Shown here piece after piece: positions 41,073 to 47,569 of a stretch of 47,569 nt of DNA. Origin of the DNA: Bacteroidales bacterium (GTDB taxonomy: Bacteria; Bacteroidota; Bacteroidia; Bacteroidales; Bacteroidaceae). Under the pieces are notes generated by a model. The model saw only the letters and a list, made by a program, of their open reading frames with translations. It made no database searches and had not been told where the DNA came from. Numbering within the stretch: position 1 is the first letter of the stretch; each line of letters begins with the position of its first letter. A program made the translations under genes and the position numbers. Location: positions 1-47,569 of the forward strand of contig SFFY01000013.1 in NCBI GenBank assembly GCA_004556745.1. Direction: 5' to 3'.

Positions 41073-42230
41073 TTATTCAATATTTTCTTCGCGCGGCGTA
41101 AAAGTGCGCACGTGTCCTCCTCGCTCATCCTCGCGACGGTCATGGTAGAGTTTGGGCAGAGGATTAGCGTTCGCCTCGTCGAAACGCTGGCGATTGCGGA
41201 ATATGTCGATGGCCGCATACACAGCCTCGCGGAAAGAGGTCGGCGAAGCAACACCCTTGCCGGCGATGTCGTAGGCAGTGCCGTGGTCGGGCGAGGTGCG
41301 CACAACGGGCAAGCCTGCCGTGAAATTCACACCATCGTCGCCCGCCAGTGCCTTAAAGGGCGTGAGACCCTGGTCGTGATACATCGCCAGCACCCCGTCG
41401 AAACGGCTGTATTGACCCGTGCCGAAAAAGCCGTCGGCGGGGTAAGGGCCGAAACACTGTATGCCTTCGTCCACGAGCTGCTTGATAGCGGGTGTTATCA
41501 CGTCTTGCTCTTCCGTGCCGAGCACGCCGCCGTCGCCGTTGTGCGGATTAAAGCCGAGAATGGCGATGCGCGGAGCCGATACGCAGAAGTCGCGGCGCAG
41601 CGACTTATAGAGCAGGCGTGCTTTGTGCTCGATGGCTTCCTGCGTGATCTGCTCTGAAATCTTCGACACGGGCACATGCGTCGTCACCAAGGCCACGCGC
41701 ATGAGTTTGTTGAAGAGAATCATCAGCGGCTCCGTCTCTGCGTTGCCGAGGCGGTCTTGCAGATATTCCGTATGCCCAACGAATCGGAAGTTAGTGCTTT
41801 GAATGCTGCTTTTGTTGATAGGCGCGGTGACAAGAACATCAACTTTGCCCTCACGCAAATCTTGCGTGGCACGCTCCAAAGCAAGGAAAGCGGCATGACC
41901 TGCCTCAGGATTTGCCTTGCCAAACTCCACGAGCACTTCTTCGTCGAAGCAAGAAATCAGGTTGAGCTTTCCCTCGTGCGCCTCCTCGGCAGAAGATACT
42001 ATTTGGAACGGCGCGGAGAGGTTCATCGCCTTGCGGTGGTACGTGCCCACCTTAGCCGAGCCGTAGACAATCGGCGTACAAAGTTCGAGCATGGCAGGAT
42101 CGCCAAACACTTTATAAATAAGTTCGTAGCCCACGCCATTAGTGTCGCCGTGGGTCACGGCAACGCGCACCTTCGGCAGTTGCTGCTCTTGCGGCGCGTT
42201 GTTTGAGTCGTTGTTGAAATCGTGTATCAT
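41073..42230 (-). CDS. pdxA: 4-hydroxythreonine-4-phosphate dehydrogenase
   Basis: 385 residues, slightly longer than E. coli PdxA (about 330) because of an N-terminal extension rich in Asn/Gln (residues 3-18) and a C-terminal tail. Oxidises 4-phosphohydroxy-threonine in the DXP-dependent route to pyridoxal phosphate. VAVTHGDTNGVGYELIYK is the N-terminal signature; VTAPINKSSI, GHTEYLQDR, and metal-site histidines in VTTHVPVSK (His185), FNPHNGDGG and MYHDQGLTPFK are visible. PLP enzymes lysA and glyA are elsewhere in the window. Confidence 0.95.
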   Translation of the reverse strand: MIHDFNNDSNNAPQEQQLPKVRVAVTHGDTNGVGYELIYKVFGDPAMLELCTPIVYGSAKVGTYHRKAMNLSAPFQIVSSAEEAHEGKLNLISCFDEEVLVEFGKANPEAGHAAFLALERATQDLREGKVDVLVTAPINKSSIQSTNFRFVGHTEYLQDRLGNAETEPLMILFNKLMRVALVTTHVPVSKISEQITQEAIEHKARLLYKSLRRDFCVSAPRIAILGFNPHNGDGGVLGTEEQDVITPAIKQLVDEGIQCFGPYPADGFFGTGQYSRFDGVLAMYHDQGLTPFKALAGDDGVNFTAGLPVVRTSPDHGTAYDIAGKGVASPTSFREAVYAAIDIFRNRQRFDEANANPLPKLYHDRREDERGGHVRTFTPREENIE

Positions 42231-42310
42231 GGTATTTTATTGAGAAAATAAACACTTATGATTTTTATCTATATATTTTTAAGCAAGTTCAAATTCATAG
42301 TATCAAATGA

Positions 42311-42682
42311 TTAAAGGTTAATGTATGATACTGGATTTTGACTTTTGGAGTTCCGTACATTCAATACACTTTTACCCAAATAGAACGGGCACTCTTTTTT
42401 TACTCCCTCAAATTCAAATCTATTTGTGTATTGAGGGTGATTAGATTTATACCAACGAATAGGTTGGAATACCCCTACAATGATACCATCCACAATAGCA
42501 AACACAAGATTTGCCAACTCTGCTCGTTTGATATTCAAACGCCAATAATGTCTAACGCAATCATAGATATCTGTTCTTTCTTTACTCTTATATGTCTTTG
42601 AAATATTTAGGCATAAGATATGATCTTCAGGTCTAACATCTATATATTGTTTTTCTGCCGGTTGACGTTCCAATTTGCTCAT
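42311..42682 (-). CDS. AT-rich hypothetical protein, possible horizontal acquisition
   Basis: 123 residues, not confidently recognised. The pattern DHILCLNISKTY..., VRHYWRLNIKRAELANLVFA, then IVDGIIVGVFQPIRWY, FEFEG and YLGKSV...NPVSYINL looks like a compact alpha/beta, possibly PUA-like, domain that I associate with small accessory-region proteins; no function is assigned. Codon use and base composition are clearly more AT-rich than in flanking pdxA and rlmN, and the gene is flanked by a repeat element on its upstream side. Complete frame with normal start and stop; no partner gene. Confidence 0.65.
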   Translation of the reverse strand: MSKLERQPAEKQYIDVRPEDHILCLNISKTYKSKERTDIYDCVRHYWRLNIKRAELANLVFAIVDGIIVGVFQPIRWYKSNHPQYTNRFEFEGVKKECPFYLGKSVLNVRNSKSQNPVSYINL

Positions 42683-42737
42683 AAGTTATGATTTTTTAGT
42701 AGATGTGCAAACAAGATTTTTGAGGGTTGATTTAGGG

Positions 42738-42938
42738 GACAACAAAAACAACTCTTGACAACTTTATTCTGTAAACCGTTTTATTGTGACGACAACAGGG
42801 ACAACTTTCGACAACTTTCAGTTGTCTTTCTGTGTGCGAGGAAGGCGTATAAAATACGCCCTGTTGTCTTAGTTGTCGTCATATTAAACGATGAGTTTGA
42901 AACTATAAAAGTTGTCTTTTGTTGTCGTTGTTGTCGTT
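42738..42938. repeat. Family-4 GACAAC/GTTGTC element, copy 2
   Basis: Matches 29881-30091: GACGACAACAGGGACAACTT at 42788, ACAACTTTCAGTTGTCT, the GGCGTA-TAAAA-TACGCC hairpin and terminal GTTGTCGTTGTTGTCG. It abuts the rlmN stop. Confidence 0.75.
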
Positions 42939-44015
42939 TTAATTTTCTTGCCTACTCCCATTATTTTTCTCTTCTTCTGCCGTTGAGAGCAGGCCGCAGG
43001 CGGCAAAAATATCCTGACCGCGCGAGGCACGCACCGTGGTGAAGAGCCCGTGATTTGTCAGGTAGTCGCGCAGCGCAATCATCTCCTCGTCGCTCACGCC
43101 TTTGAGCGGCGTGTCGGGAATGTCGTGGAAGCGAATGAGGTTGATGCGGCAATCCAGCCCGTCTAAAAGGCGGATAAGGGCATCGGCATGGCGGCGGGTG
43201 TCGTTGATGCCCTTGAAAACGATGTATTCAAAGGAGAGCCTGCGCTGCGCCGCGCCTTCCGGACGATGTGCCCCCTTGCGGCAAAAGTCGTATTGCTTCA
43301 AAAGCGCTGCGATGTCAGCGATGCCAAACGCCTTTTCGGCGGGCATAAGTGCAGCGCGGTCGGAAGGTATGGGGTGATGCAGGCTGATGGCGAGGTGGCA
43401 GCGGCTCTCGTCGAGGAAACGGATTAAGCCTTTTGCCAGCCCCACGGTAGAAACGGTGATGCGCTTCGGACTCCAAGCGTAGCCCCACGGAGCAGTGAGT
43501 GCCTCCGTGGCACGCAGCACGTTGTCCAGATTATCCATCGGCTCGCCCTGTCCCATAAAGACGATGTTCGTCAGCGTGTCTCGCTCGGGCAGGGAATAGA
43601 TTTGGTTGAGTATGTCGGCTGCCGATAGCGAGCGCACAAAGCCCTGCCGTCCCGTCATGCAAAACGCGCACCCCATCTTGCAGCCCACTTGCGAGCTGAC
43701 ACAAAGCGTGGCGCGGTCGCCGTCGGGAATGTAGACGGTTTCTACGAAATGCCCGTCGGAGGTGCGATACAGATACTTTGCCGTACCGTCGACAGACCGC
43801 TGGCATTTCACGGGTGCGCTGCACCCAATGGCGTATGCCTCCGACAACCTACGCCGCGCGTCGAGCGAAAGGTTGGTCATCTTGTCGATGCTGTCGACGT
43901 GCTTGCCGTATATCCAACCAGCAATCTGCTTGGCTGTGAATGCCGGCAAGCCTAAGCCTACGACAATCTCTTTCAGTTCCTCCGGCGACTGGCCGAGCAA
44001 AGATTTATTGTTCAT
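42939..44015 (-). CDS. rlmN: 23S rRNA (A2503-C2)/tRNA (A37-C2) methyltransferase
   Basis: 358 residues. Radical SAM enzyme methylating C2 of A2503 in 23S rRNA and A37 of some tRNAs. The cluster motif is Cys112-x3-Cys116-x2-Cys119 in QVGCKMGCAFCMTG. Resolving cysteine Cys340 sits in DIFAACGLL, as required for the methyl-transfer mechanism. FMGQGEPMDN, SPKRITVSTVG, LAISLHHP and FEYIVFKGIND are family segments. Length is normal. Its 3' end abuts family-4 repeat DNA and its 5' region holds palindromic repeats. Confidence 0.97.
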   Translation of the reverse strand: MNNKSLLGQSPEELKEIVVGLGLPAFTAKQIAGWIYGKHVDSIDKMTNLSLDARRRLSEAYAIGCSAPVKCQRSVDGTAKYLYRTSDGHFVETVYIPDGDRATLCVSSQVGCKMGCAFCMTGRQGFVRSLSAADILNQIYSLPERDTLTNIVFMGQGEPMDNLDNVLRATEALTAPWGYAWSPKRITVSTVGLAKGLIRFLDESRCHLAISLHHPIPSDRAALMPAEKAFGIADIAALLKQYDFCRKGAHRPEGAAQRRLSFEYIVFKGINDTRRHADALIRLLDGLDCRINLIRFHDIPDTPLKGVSDEEMIALRDYLTNHGLFTTVRASRGQDIFAACGLLSTAEEEKNNGSRQEN

Positions 44016-44060
44016 AAATTATTTTTCTAAGGCTTTGATGTCCTTACATTCGGTAACAAT

Positions 44061-44229
44061 AAGTGCCTGGAAGGCACTACGGAGCGAAGCGATGGTACGC
44101 AGTGCCCGAATAGGTGAGGCAAGAACGACGTGCCTGGAAGGCACTACAGAGCGAAGCGATGGTAACCGGGTACGCAGTGCCCGGAAAAGCGATGCGAGGA
44201 CGATGTGCCTGGAAGGCACTACGCCACAG
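44061..44229 (+). repeat. BIME-like palindromic repeats, copy f (one and a half units)
   Basis: Three GTGCCTGGAAGGCAC cores in one direction; the first unit lacks the CCGGG half of its middle hairpin, the second is complete. In the rlmN 5' region. Confidence 0.8.
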
Positions 44230-44250
44230 AATATGTTCCTTAACCATTTC

Positions 44251-44352
44251 CACAGGCGTACTGCCTTCCAGGCAGTACCATTGTAGTTGCCTCCTCCCGA
44301 GGACTGCGTCCCCGGTTATCGTCGCTACGCTCCGTACTGCCTTCCAGGCAGT
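44251..44352 (-). repeat. BIME-like palindromic repeat, copy g (double compensatory variant)
   Basis: Cores read CTGCCT/AGGCAG and the middle hairpin (44297-44315) reads CCGAGGAC-TGC-GTCCCCGG on the plus strand, so both stems carry paired changes relative to other copies. Inverted partner of copy f. Confidence 0.8.
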
Positions 44353-44387
44353 TAATACCTTAATCACTTCAATACAACAGGCGTTTC

Positions 44388-46064
44388 TTAGAATTTCAGC
44401 ACCACTGCGTTATTTGCAGGAATTTCCACAAAGGCAGCGCCGTCCTTGCGCAACTCCAAAGTCTGCATTTCGCCCGAGAGCAAATCGTGCGCGGAGCACA
44501 TACCCTCGCGCAGTCCCATAAACGCGAAGGCATTTTCGGGAATGCGCACGCCAACATGCACGTCTTGGTCGGCAAAGTTGGCAACAATGAGCATCTTTTC
44601 TTTACCCGCGGCACGCAGGAAAGCGTACTGGCGGTCGGCGTTGTAGCCATTGTCGGCAACGTAGTTGGCATACTGCAGGTCGTAGAACGTACCCTCGCGG
44701 AGCGCGGCTTCGCTGTTGCAGAGTTTTACTATATTATTATAATATGCGTACAGGGCCTGCTGCTCGGGCGTGCACGTCAAGAGGTCGCCGTGGCAAAGAC
44801 GGTCGAGCGTGTCTACGTGCCAATAATCGAAGATAGTGGTACGGCCGTCGCGCCCGCTGAATCCCTCGGCGTCCATACCGCGCTCGCCGAGTTCCTGACC
44901 GGCATAAATCATCAGCGGATTGGTGCCCATAAACGCCGACACCGCCAACGCGGGACGCGCCTTTTCGCCCGAGCCGGCAAAGAAGTCGGAGGCGATGCGC
45001 TGCTCGTCGTGGTTTTCGAGGAAATAAAGCATGTGCGTACGGATATCGTCTACGCATTGCCACTGTCCCGTGATGCACGAGGCGGAAGCCTCGCCGCGCA
45101 CGACGGCGCGGAGCGTGTCGTAAAGCCCCACTTTGTCGTAGAGATAGTCAAAGCCGCTTTGCAGATAGCGGCGGTATTCGGCGGGATTATACACCTCTGC
45201 CACGAAAATAAGTTTCGGATATTTTTCCTTCACCTTGGCAATGGCATACGCCCAAAACTCTGCGGGCACCATTTCCGCCATGTCGCAGCGGAAGCCGTCC
45301 ACGCCCTTCTTCGCCCAAAAGAGCAAAATGGCCGTCATCTTGTCCCACGTGTCGGGCACCGGGTCGAAGTGCGGAGTGCCGCCGGCGTAGAAGTCCACGC
45401 CATAGTTCAACTTAACCGTTTCGTACCAATCGTTGCGTCCGGGACGGGGCGAGAAGCAATTGTTGCCCGTCACCTTTGCCGGATATTCGCGATAAGGCAC
45501 ATTGGCGGCGCGGTCCTCCTCAAAGTTCTCCGTGCTGAACATCTGCCCGGGCAGGTAGTAGAAATTGTTTTGCGGCGAAAAGCCTTTTGCCATGTCGTCG
45601 TTCTCGCCGAGGTCCTTCACGCGGGCAGGCTTGGCATCGGAATGGTAAGAGCGTGCCACGTGGTTGGGCACGAAGTCTATCAGCATTTTAAGCCCCGCCT
45701 TGTGCGTGCGGCGCACGAGTGCCTCAAACTCTTTCATGCGCTTGTCGGGCGCGGAGGCGAGGTCGGGGCAGATGTCGTGGTAGTCTTTGATGGCATAAGG
45801 CGAACCGGCTTTGCCTTTCACCACTGCGGGGTGGTCTTTGGCGATGCCGTAGGCCGTGTAGTCGGTCTGCGTGGCGTGTTCCAACACACCCGTGTACCAG
45901 ATATGCGTAAACCCGAAATCCTTGATGCGTTTCAGCGCTTCGGGCGTAAAGTCATTGAGTTTGCCGCAACCATTCTCGTGAATGTCGCCGCTGGGAATGT
46001 TATTGGCCACCGTGTTGCCGTAAAGACGCGGCAGCACTTGGTATATCGTTATTTTTTCAGTCAT
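44388..46064 (-). CDS. Cytoplasmic GH13 alpha-amylase-family enzyme
   Basis: 558 residues, no signal peptide, so intracellular; it would cut alpha-1,4-glucans such as glycogen or imported maltooligosaccharides. (beta/alpha)8 barrel with region I DFVPNHVAR (130-138), region II GFRCDMAEM with nucleophile Asp261, region III FVAEVYNP with acid/base Glu290, and region IV FLENHDEQR with Asp353. A C-terminal beta-domain ends NAVVLKF. Glycogen turnover is the simplest role; exact specificity (amylase or glucanotransferase) is unclear. fabD lies upstream on the same strand across a 124-bp gap with an inverted repeat. Confidence 0.92.
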   Translation of the reverse strand: MTEKITIYQVLPRLYGNTVANNIPSGDIHENGCGKLNDFTPEALKRIKDFGFTHIWYTGVLEHATQTDYTAYGIAKDHPAVVKGKAGSPYAIKDYHDICPDLASAPDKRMKEFEALVRRTHKAGLKMLIDFVPNHVARSYHSDAKPARVKDLGENDDMAKGFSPQNNFYYLPGQMFSTENFEEDRAANVPYREYPAKVTGNNCFSPRPGRNDWYETVKLNYGVDFYAGGTPHFDPVPDTWDKMTAILLFWAKKGVDGFRCDMAEMVPAEFWAYAIAKVKEKYPKLIFVAEVYNPAEYRRYLQSGFDYLYDKVGLYDTLRAVVRGEASASCITGQWQCVDDIRTHMLYFLENHDEQRIASDFFAGSGEKARPALAVSAFMGTNPLMIYAGQELGERGMDAEGFSGRDGRTTIFDYWHVDTLDRLCHGDLLTCTPEQQALYAYYNNIVKLCNSEAALREGTFYDLQYANYVADNGYNADRQYAFLRAAGKEKMLIVANFADQDVHVGVRIPENAFAFMGLREGMCSAHDLLSGEMQTLELRKDGAAFVEIPANNAVVLKF

Positions 46065-46087
46065 TAATTTATATTATATAAGGTATC

Positions 46088-46132
46088 ACGCCCCTACTCC
46101 CCTTTCCTCTTGTATACAACAAGCAGGGGCGT
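46088..46132. repeat. Inverted repeat between fabD and the amylase gene
   Basis: ACGCCCCT (46088-46095) pairs with AGGGGCGT (46125-46132); the loop contains CTTG-TATACAA-CAAG. A fabD terminator or another GGGGCGT-type repeat; no T-tract is seen. Confidence 0.45.
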
Positions 46133-46188
46133 ATAGCATCGGCCCGACAACGCCGAGCGTATCCTATACGTCCCTACTCAATATATAA

Positions 46189-47088
46189 TTATTCGTTCAC
46201 GCCGCGTGCACTTACGGCCTCGTTGCCTTTGCAGATTTTGGCAATAAGTCCCTGCAAAGTCTTGCCCGGACCGCATTCCACAAATTCTGTTGCGCCGTCG
46301 GCCACCATGTTTGCCACTTCCTTCGTCCAAAGCACGGAAGCCGTGAGCTGCTTGATGAGGTTGGCCTTTATTTCTTCGGGTTCGGTGTGCGGCAGAGCGT
46401 CCACGTTCTGATATACGGGGCAAACGGGCGTCTTAAACTCCGTCTGGTTGATGGCCTCTTCGAGTTCCTCCTGTGCAGGCAGCATCAGGGGAGAATGGAA
46501 CGCGCCGCCCACGGGCAGCACAAGGGCACGCTTTGCGCCGGCCTCTTTCAACTTGGCGCAAGCAGCGTCGATGGCATCCTTCGCACCAGAGATGACGAGC
46601 TGACCCGGGCAGTTGTAGTTAGCGGGTACTACCACGCCCGTCTCTTCACTCACTGCAGCGCAGATTTCCTCAATCTTCTCGTCGGGCAGAGCGATAACGG
46701 CCGCCATGCCGCCGGGGTTCTGCTCGCAAGCCTTCTGCATGGCAAGTGCACGCTTCGACACGAGGCGCAGACCGTCCTCGAAACTCAGACAGCCGGCGGC
46801 GGTGAGCGCGGAGAGTTCGCCGAGCGAATGACCTGCCACCATGTCGGGCTTGAAAGCGTCGCCGAGGCAGAATGCGCTCACCACGCTATGCAGGAACATA
46901 GCAGGCTGCGTCACCTTCGTCTGCTTCAACTCCTCGTCCGTACCCTCGAACATGATGTCCGTGATGCGGAAACCGAGGATTTCGTTTGCCTTTTCAAAAT
47001 ACTGCTTGGCTATCGGATGCTTTTCGTACAAGTCTTTTCCCATGCCCACGAACTGTGCGCCTTGTCCGGGAAATACAAATGCGTTCAT
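46189..47088 (-). CDS. fabD: Malonyl-CoA:ACP transacylase
   Basis: 299 residues, usual length. Loads malonate onto ACP for fatty-acid synthesis. FPGQGAQFVGMG at the N-terminus, nucleophile Ser88 in GHSLGELSA, oxyanion/carboxylate Arg in SKRALAMQ, and catalytic His198 in VGGAFHSPLM. Soluble, cytosolic. No other fab gene is adjacent. TATTTTTG at 47211-47218 (minus) is a possible -7 box giving a ~120-nt leader; the -33 half is weak. Confidence 0.97.
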   Translation of the reverse strand: MNAFVFPGQGAQFVGMGKDLYEKHPIAKQYFEKANEILGFRITDIMFEGTDEELKQTKVTQPAMFLHSVVSAFCLGDAFKPDMVAGHSLGELSALTAAGCLSFEDGLRLVSKRALAMQKACEQNPGGMAAVIALPDEKIEEICAAVSEETGVVVPANYNCPGQLVISGAKDAIDAACAKLKEAGAKRALVLPVGGAFHSPLMLPAQEELEEAINQTEFKTPVCPVYQNVDALPHTEPEEIKANLIKQLTASVLWTKEVANMVADGATEFVECGPGKTLQGLIAKICKGNEAVSARGVNE

Positions 47089-47569
47089 AAAAGAGAAGAA
47101 TTTGATTTTTAGGTAAATAAAACTAATTTGCTAAAGCGTTTGCCCCTCGCGCCCGCCCATAATGCAACGCACGCGTAAGGCCCTCTCTGCTTTCACACTG
47201 CAAAAATACTTATTTTTTCGGTAACTTTCTTATAAGCCCGTGCAAAACAAGCGCTATTTCCTACTTTTGGCGTATTCCCTGCGGCAATTCAGCCCGCTCC
47301 CCGTACCTAATGCCGCGCAGATACCGTCTGCTTCGCATTTGCTTGGAGCAATTTCTTCCTTTCTCCTTAAAAGTTTTTCCTTTCTCCTTGATATTTTTCA
47401 TTATCTGCGCAGAAATTTTTTGTTACAAACTTTGTAATACATATTACAAACTTACTAACACATGTTATAAACTTTGTAATACATGTTACAAAGTTTGTAA
47501 CAAACTTTTTCTTATAGGATAGTGAAAACTATCAAGGAGAAAGAAAAAAATATCTCCGAGAAAATAAAA
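47089..47569. other. fabD upstream region with a 21-bp array
   Basis: No gene seen; the short open frame 47240-47437 is translated repeat. Holds a possible fabD -7 box and the second GTTACAAA array. Confidence 0.65.
47345..47561 (+). repeat. Array of 21-bp units, copy 2
   Basis: Four units start at 47422, 47443, 47464 and 47485, exactly 21 bp apart, with GTTACAAACTTTGTAAT-like palindromic cores, some imperfect. Right boundary AACTTTTTCTTATAGGATAG is identical to copy 1. Confidence 0.8.

Noticed and set aside
44487..46067. 526-codon plus-strand frame opposite the amylase gene
   Set aside because: Shadow of the GH13 gene; composition is His/Val/Arg-rich noise.

Overview
The window looks like chromosome from a Bacteroidales bacterium, most likely Prevotellaceae-like. 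Supporting signs are promoters of the Bacteroidetes type (TTTG, 19-21 bp, TAnnTTTG) in front of the tRNA and a regulator gene, a PPi-dependent phosphofructokinase, a separate aspartate transcarbamoylase regulatory chain (pyrI), a methionine synthase without the C-terminal activation domain, and mostly weak Shine-Dalgarno sites. The genus is an inference.

Layout. 1-2823 is the edge of an integrated element: a truncated phage-like gene and a tyrosine integrase, abutting the 3' end of an initiator tRNA (3004-3076). 3206-7325 (minus) holds purT, a small leader-like ORF with a hairpin, a GH25 muramidase and pfp. 7481-12199 (minus) is a tight run: an NfnAB/GltA-like flavoprotein fusion, a DUF486 protein, a TtcA-like tRNA thiolase and a nucleoside-type MFS carrier. 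12200-13518 is a gene-free repeat island. A sodium:solute symporter (minus) and a second repeat-rich gap follow. 15788-24069 (plus) carries clpC, rfbC, lepA, ftsE, aspartokinase and lysA. 24131-34933 (minus) carries a secreted GH5 enzyme, metH, an XRE regulator, smpB, a DUF4375 protein, dbpA, and pyrB-pyrI-glyA. 35450-40616 holds what I think is a lipid head-group locus: two nucleotidyltransferases, an orphan ATP-grasp enzyme, a CDP-alcohol phosphatidyltransferase, a flippase-like membrane protein and a HAD phosphatase. 41073-47088 (minus) has pdxA, an AT-rich hypothetical gene, rlmN, a cytoplasmic alpha-amylase and fabD.

Most genes are housekeeping. The unusual content is between them: almost every gap over 300 bp holds a structured repeat, and at least seven families can be separated. 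(1) BIME-like inverted pairs built on a GTGCCT-GGA-AGGCAC stem, with compensatory base changes between copies. (2) A 249-bp element with ~50-bp inverted ends. (3) A ~180-bp element seen twice, each time upstream of a minus-strand gene. (4) A GACAAC/GTTGTC element seen twice. (5) Arrays of units at exact 21-bp period, in three places. (6) GTAAACGAGTAGAC direct repeats, twice. (7) A ~70-bp inverted repeat. No recombinase that could move them is in the window. The strongest candidates for something undescribed are the 21-bp arrays, the covarying BIME-like family and the phospholipid-type cluster with its ATP-grasp gene.
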